A stretch of 48,969 nucleotides of DNA from Granulicella aggregans. Lineage in GTDB: Bacteria > Acidobacteriota > Terriglobia > Terriglobales > Acidobacteriaceae. The position numbers and the translations under genes were made by a program. The notes below the pieces were generated by a model, which was not told where the DNA came from, did no database searches, and was given only the letters and a program-made list of their open reading frames with translations. Shown here one piece after another: positions 24,382 to 32,292 of the stretch; within the stretch, counting starts at the first letter, position 1, and each line of letters starts with the position of its first letter. The DNA is taken from the NCBI RefSeq assembly GCF_014203275.1, contig NZ_JACHIP010000019.1, positions 1 to 48,969 of the forward strand. The letters are read 5' to 3'.

Positions 24382-24973
24382 CTGTCAAACCTCGTTGATC
24401 TACAGAGCCGCGCACGTTCACGACCCCATCCTTTTGTTTAGAGGTACCACCACCCAGCATCGCTCCAATGCGTTCCTTGACCCGTTGGATCGCCTTTCGC
24501 GCAGCCGGATAGCTCGTTTCGAGCTCTCCCGCAACTTCTTGAGCAGATTTTTCGTTGAGTAGCAAATAGAGAATAACGCGATCCCGTTCCCCTAGAGCGT
24601 TGTGGAGTTGGTCGAACAGGATTCTCCGATCGACGGTACCTTCAAAGGAACTGTTTGAGCCTCCAATGCGCTCCATATCACGCCTGACGCCGGAGCTCTC
24701 CTCTTGTGCGGCACCCGTTCTAAACCAATCCCGGACTTTCCCCTTTAGTGCAGCGTAAGCATACCTCTCCGGTAGTTCAATATCACTTCCGCGCGCCTGC
24801 ATCGACCTCGCTACGGTCTCGGCCCAATCTGCCATTTGCGCCCGGTCGACATTGGGATAGTCCCTAAGCGCCCACCGGAACACCGTCTCAACGGCGTCCC
24901 GTATGACAGGACTAACGGCAGCTCCCTCGGCGTCTACAAGATGTAATTGAGCCCGTTCCGTCATCAGCCACAT
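24374..24973 (-). CDS. ECF-like sigma-70 family factor
   Basis: 199 aa from an ATG at 24973; the frame stays open to 25021. Region 2 is visible in ADWAETVARSMQARGSD to AYAALKGKVRDWFRTG. Region 4 is clearer: ILFDQLHNALGERDRVILYLLLNEKSAQEVAGELETSYPAARKAIQRVKERIGAML, a helix-turn-helix for the -35 element. Two-domain proteins of this size are extracytoplasmic-function sigma factors. The C-terminal tail of about 25 residues is extra. Its partner anti-sigma is encoded immediately downstream. Target promoters cannot be defined from here. Confidence 0.8.
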   Translation of the reverse strand: MWLMTERAQLHLVDAEGAAVSPVIRDAVETVFRWALRDYPNVDRAQMADWAETVARSMQARGSDIELPERYAYAALKGKVRDWFRTGAAQEESSGVRRDMERIGGSNSSFEGTVDRRILFDQLHNALGERDRVILYLLLNEKSAQEVAGELETSYPAARKAIQRVKERIGAMLGGGTSKQKDGVVNVRGSVDQRGLTVE

Positions 24974-25101
24974 TTCTCTCGAATACAGGATGCAAGGGGT
25001 GTCACAAACCCTCTCGCTCACCGCGCTTAGTTAGTAGATGCGTTACTTTCCCCCAAGCACTCGGCCCCTTCGTCGCACGCAGTCATTTGGTGACAAAGCA
25101 A

Positions 25102-25416
25102 TTACTTCTTGCCCACTTTTGGCCGGAGCTCCTGGGCTTCCGTCACCATACCCAAACCCTCTATTAGACGCTCCACGGGAACCTGATAGGTCTCAGCGAT
25201 TTTCAAAAGGGTCGGCAGGGAAATGCCATCGCCCTTTTCAATCCGCTGGATCTGGCTCAAGTGGTAGTTGTGTTCGAACTGTAATGCGCGAAGGGTTAGC
25301 CCGCTCGCCTTGCGGAGCTGCCGGATTCGCGCACCGAGTTCGGCCGCGAAGGCTTTGTAGTCGTACCGCAGCGCAGGGCTGCTCGGGGTGCTGGGTTCTT
25401 TTGCCTTCACCGTCAA
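25102..25416 (-). CDS. XRE-family helix-turn-helix regulator
   Basis: 104 aa from a TTG at 25416, chosen because AGGAAG sits 6 nt upstream. An ATG at 25461 overlaps what looks like the -10 element of its own promoter, and a TTG at 25494 lies farther upstream still. The DNA-binding domain is LGARIRQLRKASGLTLRALQFEHNYHLSQIQRIEKGDGISLPTLLKIAETYQVPVERLI. It is divergent from the conjugation operon, so it is the obvious candidate repressor of transfer, possibly acting at the 22-bp palindrome at 25510. It reads in the same direction as the sigma/anti-sigma genes, 128 bp upstream of them. Confidence 0.85.
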   Translation of the reverse strand: MTVKAKEPSTPSSPALRYDYKAFAAELGARIRQLRKASGLTLRALQFEHNYHLSQIQRIEKGDGISLPTLLKIAETYQVPVERLIEGLGMVTEAQELRPKVGKK

Positions 25417-25456
25417 CGAGCACTTCCTAAGCAAGCTTGAGAGCCGGTACCTACGG

Positions 25457-25485
25457 ATCATAGCAACACCACCAACCACACACAA
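25457..25485 (-). promoter_or_regulatory. Promoter of XRE regulator
   Basis: TTGTGT, 17 bp, TATGAT on the minus strand, placing the transcript start near 25450 and giving a leader of about 35 nt before the TTG start. Confidence 0.5.
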
Positions 25486-25509
25486 ATGTGTCAACGCTCC
25501 TTTGCGTCT

Positions 25510-25531
25510 GTATACCTAAAAATAGGTATAC
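25510..25531. promoter_or_regulatory. 22-bp palindromic operator GTATACCTA/TAGGTATAC
   Basis: Perfect 9-bp arms around AAAA, located between the divergent XRE gene and the conjugation promoter, 11 bp upstream of the latter's -35 box. Its position and symmetry fit a dimeric repressor controlling both directions. The AGGTATA core recurs twice upstream of umuD. Confidence 0.65.
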
Positions 25532-25542
25532 ATGAAATTAGG

Positions 25543-25570
25543 TTGACACGGAATATGGGATGCATATATA
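25543..25570 (+). promoter_or_regulatory. Promoter of the conjugation (virB) operon
   Basis: TTGACA, 16 bp, TATATA. It predicts a 5' leader of about 190 nt before the virB2 start, in which I see no convincing gene; this leader and the divergent promoters fill the gap 25417-25765. Confidence 0.65.
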
Positions 25571-25765
25571 TGTTGGTTGTTGCTACTGAGGACTACCCGA
25601 GTTTGCGGTAACACTGCAACGTGTGTACGGCGACAAAGTGATCGCGTATCCGTCCGGCAGTGCCCGCAAAACCTGATGAAAGGAGGAATTGAGATCAGCC
25701 GCCTGAAGGCTCTCCAGAAGAGAGCAAACCCCTCCCCTCAACCCTGAGTTCCACAGGAGATTCCC

Positions 25766-26149
25766 TTGCACAAGTCGCTTCAGTCTCGATTCGCTCGTCT
25801 TCGCAACCTCACCATCACCCGGCAACAGGTGAAGGAACAGGCCGCCCTCGCCGCACGTACTGCGGCACCTCTCGTCTTTGCTTTCGCTGTTTCCAGCGTC
25901 GCCCACGCCCAGGGTGGCTCGATCGACATGAGCGGAGCGACCAACGTCATGAACACCTTTAAGACTTTCGCTGAGTACGCCGGAGCCGTGATCTGCCTCG
26001 GCAGCCTCATCTTTGCGGGCATTCGCATGATGGGAGGCCGCTTTCAGGAAGCCATTCCGGCCCTCTTCGGTGCTCTCTTCGGTGCCGGTGTGCTTGGCTG
26101 GGGCGCTGGCTGGATTTCTTCTCTCACCGGCCAGTCGGTCACACAGTAG
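25766..26149 (+). CDS. virB2: VirB2/TrbC-like pilin
   Basis: 127 aa from a TTG preceded by ACAGGAG. A long basic leader ends in a signal-peptide-like stretch (APLVFAFAVSSVAHAQGG), with cleavage expected after AHA. Two hydrophobic helices follow (AEYAGAVICLGSLIFAGIRMM and ALFGALFGAGVLGWGAGWI), the usual pilin hairpin. Polymerised VirB2 forms the conjugative pilus. It is the first gene of the type IV secretion operon. Confidence 0.87.
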   Translation: MHKSLQSRFARLRNLTITRQQVKEQAALAARTAAPLVFAFAVSSVAHAQGGSIDMSGATNVMNTFKTFAEYAGAVICLGSLIFAGIRMMGGRFQEAIPALFGALFGAGVLGWGAGWISSLTGQSVTQ

Positions 26150-26161
26150 GAGTTGCTAACC

Positions 26162-26425
26162 ATGCGCAAACGAGGAACACCGGTACCAATCAATGGGGCA
26201 CTGAACCGTTCTCGAACCAAGCTGGGCTTGGAACTCGGAACGTGGATGGTGATCGTCTTTTTCACGATCACGGTGTTCCTCGTGGGCTTCCGCATGGTGG
26301 CCCTTGCGAGCTTTCCAATCCTCGTCACGGCAGCATGGCTCGTTGTCCGTAAACACCCCAAGATGTTTCAGCTTTGGGGGCACAGCCTCCAGCAGAAGAG
26401 CTACTATGACCCGCGCAAGTTCTGA
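26162..26425 (+). CDS. virB3: VirB3/TrbD-like inner-membrane protein
   Basis: 87 aa. The N-terminal segment MRKRGTPVPINGALNRSRTKLG precedes two membrane helices (TWMVIVFFTITVFLVGF and MVALASFPILVTAAWLVV), and the end ..KSYYDPRKF is typical. VirB3 works with the VirB4 ATPase in pilus assembly. Its 3' end overlaps virB4 by 20 bp. A TTG at 26153 would add three residues, but TAGGAG suits the ATG. Confidence 0.85.
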   Translation: MRKRGTPVPINGALNRSRTKLGLELGTWMVIVFFTITVFLVGFRMVALASFPILVTAAWLVVRKHPKMFQLWGHSLQQKSYYDPRKF

Positions 26426-28772
26426 GCAATCCCGTTTGTTGCCGTGGTACGCGAAAGCTGGCGCGGCGTCGAGCATCATCCCTCTATCTCGATGGGTTTC
26501 TCCCACCATCTTCGCCCTGAAGAACGGCGGCTACGGCGTTCCCCTCGAAGTGGCGGGCGTTGATGAAGAGAGCCTTACTGACCAGGAGCTTGAGGCACGC
26601 ACCCGCGCGCTGGAAGGCGCATTGCGGAGCCTTCCTGAAGGCTCTTGCCTTTACCAATACAGCCGGGTTTTGTCCGGCTATGAGATTCCGCGAAAGGCCA
26701 CCTATGGAGATCCGGTTCTCGATTCCTTTGTAAATGACCGGCTTGAGTATCTAAATTCCAACGCGGGATTTCGACACATCAAACTGTTCTGGTGCCTCAC
26801 CTTCGAGCCGTCCGAATCGAACCCCTTGGACCGCAAGCCAAAGGACGCCGAGGCCGACAACACCCGCCGTCTCGCGGCGCTCCGTAAAACGGCCAGCATC
26901 CTCGAAACCCAGTTAGGCCCCATCATCGGTTTACGCGTCCTCACCAAGGCTGAGGCTTTTCCGTTCTTTTCCTATCTGTTCAACCTCGAACCGTGGGCCG
27001 ACCGTACCGTTTTGCGGTCCGATTCCGGACTGGACCGGCAGATTGTGCAGAGTCCGGTAGCCATTGAGGGTGACCACCTGCGCGTCGGCAAACGCTACGT
27101 GCAGATGTTCTCCCTGATGAACAATCCCGAGGTCTCCCGCCCATGCCAGTTCGCCGGTCTGATGACGCTGGACTGCGATAGCGTCCTCTGCACGACCTGG
27201 AGGCCGAAGTCTGCGGCGAAGGTCCGCGCAGAGATCTCGAATCAGGAGAAGTTCATCAATTTCTTCAAGGTCGGCGTGCTGAGCCGGGTGATGAGCGGTC
27301 GAGATACCGCCTCCTTGGAGACGGGCGCAGGAGCAAAGGCCGCCGATGCCAACGTCGACGATCTCAGCGACGTGATCCGCGATCTAGACAGGATAGGGCA
27401 GGGCGAGTTCACCATGCGCCTTCTACTCGCAGCCAAAAGCAAAGTGCAGCTTCACGAGACCATTCCCAGCGTGCACCGTGTGTTCGTCGACGCGCGCGCC
27501 CAGGTCATTGAAGAGTCTTTGGGCAATCTGTCGTCGTTTTACACGATGTTTCCCGGCAACCCGAAGTTCAACGTCTTTCCACTGTGGCTTGCAGAAGATC
27601 ATCATGCACGGCTCTCAAGCGTTTACGCGCCGAGTATCGGCCATCCGTACTCAGAAGATCTGGACAACGAATACCTGAACGTCTTCGAGACCAGGACGAA
27701 GACGCCGTTCTTCCAAGACAGCTATGTCAATGGCGTTAAGGTCGCAATGATTTTGGGGCCAACCGGCTCCGGTAAGTCGGTCCACAACAACCAACATGTC
27801 GCGATGGAGCGCAAATACAACGGTTTCACGTACATTTTCGACATCGGCGGCAGCTACGAAAGCGTTGTCGAGCTCTACGGCGGCAAGGTGGACAAGGTAG
27901 GAAGAACCGGCCCTCGGGTCAACCCTTTCTCCTTGGAACCGACTGAGGACAATCTAAAGTTTCTCTACAGTTTCATCAAGTTGTTGCTCACCAACGGAGG
28001 CGCTGAGCTGACTCCGGAGGACGAGGATGTGATCTTTGGTGCCGTGCGTAGCACGTACCAGCTTGATCCATCTAACCGTCGCCTCTCCAATTTGATGCTG
28101 CCGAAGCACCTCAACCGCTATCTGTCGAAGTGGACGGGCAACGGCGTTTACGCCGCAATCTTCGACAACGTGAACGATGAGCTGGAGTTGGGTCAAGTGC
28201 AGTGCTTCGATTTCCAGGGCATCGGTCAGCAGGACTCCGACCTGATTGAGCCTCTGATGGTGTGGCTGCTGCGACGCATCAATGCAGTGCTGTACGACCC
28301 GAAGAACCTTGGGGTTCCCAAGCACATCGTGATCGAAGAGCTATTTTCCTCCATGAAGAATAAGCAGCTTCTCGAGGCCGCACTCGCTTCCATCAAGACC
28401 GTGCGTAAGAACCTCGGGGGTGTCACTCTTATCGGCCAGTCCGCCAACGACCTGGGCGAGAACGCAGACAGCATCGTGAACTCTTGCACGTCCTTTCTCT
28501 TCCTGCCGGACGCCACCTTCAATCGGAAGTTCTACGGCGAGCTGTTCAAGTTGAGCGACCAGCAGCTTGACCTTTTCGAGAGTCTTCAGCAGCGGGAAGC
28601 CCTGTATGTGCGTCGGGATGGACTCACAAAAGTCATCACCCTGAATCTCGACAAGCGGAGCTATGCCAAATTCTCCACGAAGCCCAAGGATCGTTCCCGC
28701 CGCGCGAAGTTGGTCGAGAAATACGGCCTCACCGAGGGCATCGAGCGGTTCGCGCAGGGAGAGACCGCATGA
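26406..28772 (+). CDS. virB4: VirB4/TrbE conjugation ATPase
   Basis: 788 aa from the ATG at 26406, inside the end of virB3; an upstream extension of the frame overlaps virB3 and is rejected. The N-terminal domain is of CagE/TrbE/VirB type (PLSRWVSPTIFALKNGGYG). Walker A is GPTGSGKS near residues 451-458 and Walker B lies in HIVIEELFSSM. VirB4 powers pilus assembly and substrate transfer at the inner membrane. The length is normal for the family. The stop overlaps the next small gene (ATGA). Confidence 0.94.
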   Translation: MTRASSEQSRLLPWYAKAGAASSIIPLSRWVSPTIFALKNGGYGVPLEVAGVDEESLTDQELEARTRALEGALRSLPEGSCLYQYSRVLSGYEIPRKATYGDPVLDSFVNDRLEYLNSNAGFRHIKLFWCLTFEPSESNPLDRKPKDAEADNTRRLAALRKTASILETQLGPIIGLRVLTKAEAFPFFSYLFNLEPWADRTVLRSDSGLDRQIVQSPVAIEGDHLRVGKRYVQMFSLMNNPEVSRPCQFAGLMTLDCDSVLCTTWRPKSAAKVRAEISNQEKFINFFKVGVLSRVMSGRDTASLETGAGAKAADANVDDLSDVIRDLDRIGQGEFTMRLLLAAKSKVQLHETIPSVHRVFVDARAQVIEESLGNLSSFYTMFPGNPKFNVFPLWLAEDHHARLSSVYAPSIGHPYSEDLDNEYLNVFETRTKTPFFQDSYVNGVKVAMILGPTGSGKSVHNNQHVAMERKYNGFTYIFDIGGSYESVVELYGGKVDKVGRTGPRVNPFSLEPTEDNLKFLYSFIKLLLTNGGAELTPEDEDVIFGAVRSTYQLDPSNRRLSNLMLPKHLNRYLSKWTGNGVYAAIFDNVNDELELGQVQCFDFQGIGQQDSDLIEPLMVWLLRRINAVLYDPKNLGVPKHIVIEELFSSMKNKQLLEAALASIKTVRKNLGGVTLIGQSANDLGENADSIVNSCTSFLFLPDATFNRKFYGELFKLSDQQLDLFESLQQREALYVRRDGLTKVITLNLDKRSYAKFSTKPKDRSRRAKLVEKYGLTEGIERFAQGETA

Positions 28773-28990
28773 TCTCTTACGGCCCGGACGATCTTTTTAG
28801 CTGTAGGACTGTGCCTCAGTTCTCCCCGTTCTCCGAGACGTTTACCGATTGCCTAGAAACGATGCCGCATTGGCTGAATACGGGTCTTCTTCTCGTGGCG
28901 GCTGGCTTTGCGGTCTTGCTTCTGGTGGGCCTCTTTCAGCCAACAACCACGGTTCAGCACACACCTTCTCGCCACGAGGACTCTCTATGA
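28769..28990 (+). CDS. Small single-pass membrane protein of T4SS operon
   Basis: 73 aa, overlapping virB4 at its start and virB9 at its end (ATGA both times), so it is translated within the operon. One hydrophobic helix, WLNTGLLLVAAGFAVLLLVGLF, is followed by a short polar tail. No family recognised. It may be an accessory subunit linking the ATPase to the core complex. Confidence 0.65.
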   Translation: MISYGPDDLFSCRTVPQFSPFSETFTDCLETMPHWLNTGLLLVAAGFAVLLLVGLFQPTTTVQHTPSRHEDSL

Positions 28991-29814
28991 AAACTCCCTT
29001 ATATCTCGCAGCTAGTCTCGTTATTGTCGCTGTCTGCCATGCTGCCGAACCAACGGACGCCAAGCACCCCCTGTTTCCAAGCGTTCCACGCACGGTGGTT
29101 GTCATCGACTCCGAAGCGCCACCGGTCGTTCGCGCCGGTCTGCTGCAATCGACTCTGATCCTGCTTCCAGCCGAGGAGAAGGTTGCGACTGTTTTTGGGG
29201 GTGACACCTCAAGCTGGGTGTTCGACGGTGGCCATGTTGCCAGCCGCTTTATCTCCATCAAGCCAAAGATCGCAGGCAGCAGTACAGACGTGCATATCGT
29301 TTCCGATCACGGCAACGAGTACACCCTGCAGCTCCGTGAAGTGAGCAATGACCCAGACGCGCACTTTGATTCCAAGGTTTTCGTGATGCCCGGCGACCAG
29401 GCCGGTAAGGACAAGCTCGCCGCGATGCCAGTCTTTGTACCGGCCGCAGAGCTGGACCGAGCCAAGCGAGAGGCCGCCGAAGCAGCCGCGAAGGAAGCCA
29501 CCGAGCGGAAAGCCGCGGAGACGAAGGCCGAAGCATATCGGAGCCAATATCCCGGTCAGCTTCATTTCGATTACACCTGGGACCGCAAAAAGGCCGGCGA
29601 GCTTGGTTTGCAGGAAGTGTGGCGGGATGACAAATTCACCTACCTACGCGGCCATTTCCAGGAGACGCCTGTTCTCTACGAAACCAAGGACGGCAAGGGC
29701 AGCCTCATCAATTGGGATTACAACGATGGCCTGTACACGGTTCCCAAGACCGTCCTGCGGGGCTATTTGACTATCGGCAAACAGCGGGTGGATTTCCGCA
29801 AGGAAGGGAACTAG
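28987..29814 (+). CDS. virB9: VirB9/TrbG-like outer-membrane channel protein
   Basis: 275 aa from the ATG at 28987, with a clear signal peptide (MKTPLYLAASLVIVAVCHAAEP). Beta-rich domains follow, including DTSSWVFDGGHVASRFISIKP and TDVHIVSDHGNEYTLQL, and the C-terminal TrbG/VirB9 domain QLHFDYTWDRKKAG to LINWDYNDGLYTVPKTV. An Ala/Glu-rich helix separates the two halves. With VirB7 and VirB10 it forms the outer-membrane core complex. Confidence 0.85.
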   Translation: MKTPLYLAASLVIVAVCHAAEPTDAKHPLFPSVPRTVVVIDSEAPPVVRAGLLQSTLILLPAEEKVATVFGGDTSSWVFDGGHVASRFISIKPKIAGSSTDVHIVSDHGNEYTLQLREVSNDPDAHFDSKVFVMPGDQAGKDKLAAMPVFVPAAELDRAKREAAEAAAKEATERKAAETKAEAYRSQYPGQLHFDYTWDRKKAGELGLQEVWRDDKFTYLRGHFQETPVLYETKDGKGSLINWDYNDGLYTVPKTVLRGYLTIGKQRVDFRKEGN

Positions 29815-29818
29815 AGCC

Positions 29819-31120
29819 ATGGCAGAGACCCCACACGATCACGACCCCTCGGAAGTGGGTCAAGTTCCGACCCAGCCCGAGGCCGAATCAAGCAAGCGGT
29901 TCAATCTAAAGGTTGTCGGTGGCATTGCCGCCGTCATCCTCGTCATCGGCCTCGCCAATCTGCGCAACGGCACCAAACCGGGACCGACCGTTGCGAGTAG
30001 CGGCATGATGAAGCCTGCATCCCCCAACGCTACCCAGGTACGAAGCTTCGAAACCCAGCAGCGCCTCATTCAACAGAAGGATGCCGAAGAACGCCAGCGG
30101 CAGGCAGTATTAGCCGCTCAGAACGCACAACTTCAACAGGAGGAGGCAGTTCCTGGTCCTGAGTCTCCGAACGCCGCGCCGATGACTCAGGCGCAGCGGG
30201 ACGCGATGTACGGCACCAATAACCCAAACGCGCCCCAAAAGACCTCCGGCCAGTCCCAAGCCCAAGCTGAAGCGAAGCAGCGCCAGCTTGCACGCGAACG
30301 GCAGCACCAGGAAGCCCTCAACAGCGACACCGTTGCAATAGACTTCGCGCGCACCGCACCAACTTCCGGCAATGCCAATAACAGCACTGCCGTAGAGGCT
30401 GCTTCTTCTGAGGCACCGGCAGCCAAGGCCACAGGGGAAGACATAGCTCAGGAGCGCCCCGTAGCGCGTCCCGTGTCAGCAGAGACGCCGTCCCGGAAAG
30501 ATCCAATGGGACAGTACGAGTTCGATGGCTACCAAGGGCGTCTCTATCGCGTATTCGAGGGCACGGTGCTTGAAGGTGTGCTAACCAACCACATCGACGG
30601 CGGTTTCGCCGGTCCCATGATCGTGATGCTCACGACCGATTACTACTCCCATGACCACCAGCAGCTTCTTCTTCCGCAGGGAACGCGCCTTATCGGGAAC
30701 GTCCAGAGCGTGTCCGGCGCTGGTCAAAGGAAGCTTTTCGTCACCTTCAATCGCGCTATCTGCCCAGATGGTTTTTCCATCGACCTGAACAAGTACACCG
30801 GGCTTGATCCGCTCGGAACGACCGGGCTTGCGACCAACGTCAACAACCATTACCTGAGTTCATTTGCAGCCGCCGCCGCAGTGGGCGGGATCGGCGGGCT
30901 GGCGCAGGTCGGCAACAACGGAAGCGTGCTGGACGCCAATACGCAAATCCGCAACGGGATCTCCTCGCAGACCGCGCAGGAGTCGGAGCAGATATTGAAC
31001 AAATTCCTCAATCGTCTGCCCGTCATCACGGTAAAGGAGGGCTCCAGAGCACGCGTTTATATCAACCAAGACATACTCATCCCGAGCTACGCGGAACATC
31101 GCGTTGACCCGTCACTCTAA
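29819..31120 (+). CDS. virB10: VirB10/TrbI-like core complex protein
   Basis: 433 aa. A cytoplasmic N-terminus and one membrane helix (VVGGIAAVILVIGLANL) are followed by a long Gln/Ala-rich periplasmic linker (residues about 60-220) and the conserved beta-barrel domain: YRVFEGTVLEGVLTNHIDGG, LLLPQGTRLIGNVQSV, FVTFNRAICPDG, then the antenna region SSFAAAAAVGGIGGLAQ and the end VITVKEGSRARVYINQDILI. It spans the envelope and senses ATP use. Start ATG 4 bp after the virB9 stop. Confidence 0.93.
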   Translation: MAETPHDHDPSEVGQVPTQPEAESSKRFNLKVVGGIAAVILVIGLANLRNGTKPGPTVASSGMMKPASPNATQVRSFETQQRLIQQKDAEERQRQAVLAAQNAQLQQEEAVPGPESPNAAPMTQAQRDAMYGTNNPNAPQKTSGQSQAQAEAKQRQLARERQHQEALNSDTVAIDFARTAPTSGNANNSTAVEAASSEAPAAKATGEDIAQERPVARPVSAETPSRKDPMGQYEFDGYQGRLYRVFEGTVLEGVLTNHIDGGFAGPMIVMLTTDYYSHDHQQLLLPQGTRLIGNVQSVSGAGQRKLFVTFNRAICPDGFSIDLNKYTGLDPLGTTGLATNVNNHYLSSFAAAAAVGGIGGLAQVGNNGSVLDANTQIRNGISSQTAQESEQILNKFLNRLPVITVKEGSRARVYINQDILIPSYAEHRVDPSL

Positions 31121-31143
31121 CGCAACTTGCATACGGAGGACGC

Positions 31144-31932
31144 ATGCAGTTCAAACTATCCCGCAAGAGCAAGTGGATCGCCGCTGGAGCCTTGGTGCTC
31201 TGCACGGCCACGCCGAGCTTCGCTCTCTTTGGGATCGGAGATATCGTCTTCGATCCGACCAGCTACGCCTCTCTCGTGTCGCAACTGACCACCCTGGAGA
31301 GTCAGTACAAAACGTTCAAGAGCAACATCGTCAACTTCAGCGTGAAAACGCAGTGGCAGACGACGTTGAACAAGATGAAGCAGATTCAGGTCACCAATCG
31401 TCATGGCGAAACCAACGGGATGACGACAGCTCTAAACCAAAACTCCACCACCGCCGCAACCACGGCATGGACCAATTCAAGCGTTGCTCTTTCTTCCAAC
31501 ACCAACACGTACCTCGCAAGTGAAGCGGCCGGCAACAGCGACAAGCTCACCCAGCTTGCCATCGTAGAAACATCGGACACGGTTTCACCCGACTGCTTGA
31601 ACGCAGTAGGTTCCTACCGTGCCGCACGTTCTGCATCTGTGACGGCAAACACCAGCCTGCAGGCCAACCAGCTTGACGGTACCGGCTCCACGAATAGTGA
31701 GGTTCAGCAATTAAACCTAGTGAACGCATCACAGGCCCAGCAGCTCAACGAGCAACAAGCCCAAGGTGCGCTCCATGCTTGTATCGCCCAGCAGATGACA
31801 GTACAGAACATGCAGCAGAGGGCAGCTATGGTGCATGATCTGAATCTTGCGGCGGATGTCCAGGCACAACGCTCGGCCAACCAAACCGCATACGTTAATT
31901 CAACCGGCACGTATACAGATTATTTGCCGTAA
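31144..31932 (+). CDS. virB5: VirB5/TrbJ-like periplasmic protein
   Basis: 262 aa with a signal peptide (KWIAAGALVLCTATPSFALFG) and a TrbJ-like beginning to the mature protein, IVFDPTSYASLVSQLTTLESQYKTF. The rest is helical and Gln/Asn/Ser-rich. Proteins of this type sit at the pilus tip or base. Ribosome site ACGGAGG. Sequence divergence is normal for the family, so the assignment rests on position, signal peptide and the TrbJ-type N-terminus. Confidence 0.75.
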   Translation: MQFKLSRKSKWIAAGALVLCTATPSFALFGIGDIVFDPTSYASLVSQLTTLESQYKTFKSNIVNFSVKTQWQTTLNKMKQIQVTNRHGETNGMTTALNQNSTTAATTAWTNSSVALSSNTNTYLASEAAGNSDKLTQLAIVETSDTVSPDCLNAVGSYRAARSASVTANTSLQANQLDGTGSTNSEVQQLNLVNASQAQQLNEQQAQGALHACIAQQMTVQNMQQRAAMVHDLNLAADVQAQRSANQTAYVNSTGTYTDYLP

Positions 31933-31992
31933 CAACAGGGCAGCGTCACAGCTCTCGCCGCGACGCTGCTCCCCTAACAACAGGAGCTTTCC

Positions 31993-32271
31993 ATGATCGC
32001 CAGACCAAATGCATCCATCGTGCTTCCATTCCTGCTCACCGCTCTCATGGGCTGTCATTCGGCCGCACCAACGACACCAGCCACGCAGACCCCCGCGAAC
32101 TCTACACCAGCAAGCGCCAACACACAGCCTAAAGCGCAAGGCTGTGACGCAATCTCTGACCCTGCTGCCGCTGAAGATTGCCGCTTCAGAGCGGAAGTGT
32201 TGAAGAAAAGACAGAAGAGCAATGCGAGTCCGGTCGTTACTCACGCACCCGGCACGATCAAACAACCCTAA
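31993..32271 (+). CDS. Small lipoprotein (VirB7/TrbK-like)
   Basis: 92 aa. Signal sequence with lipobox LMGC, so the mature protein begins at a lipidated Cys. The rest is Pro/Thr/Ala-rich, with two further Cys (GCDAISDP, AEDCRF) that could form a disulfide. Its position between virB5 and virB6 suits the VirB7 or TrbK (entry exclusion) lipoprotein; which of the two cannot be decided. Confidence 0.72.
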   Translation: MIARPNASIVLPFLLTALMGCHSAAPTTPATQTPANSTPASANTQPKAQGCDAISDPAAAEDCRFRAEVLKKRQKSNASPVVTHAPGTIKQP

Positions 32272-32292
32272 CCCCTATAGAAGGCGTACACG

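Noticed and set aside
19589..25021. Type III-E CRISPR (Craspase) locus
   Set aside because: TPR-CHAT and a sigma factor are present, but there is no fused Cas7-type effector, no Csx30/Csx31 and no array; only the general logic may be shared.
25417..25494. Upstream starts for the XRE regulator
   Set aside because: The ATG at 25461 lies in a TTGTGT-N17-TATGAT promoter, and a TTG at 25416 has a strong ribosome site.
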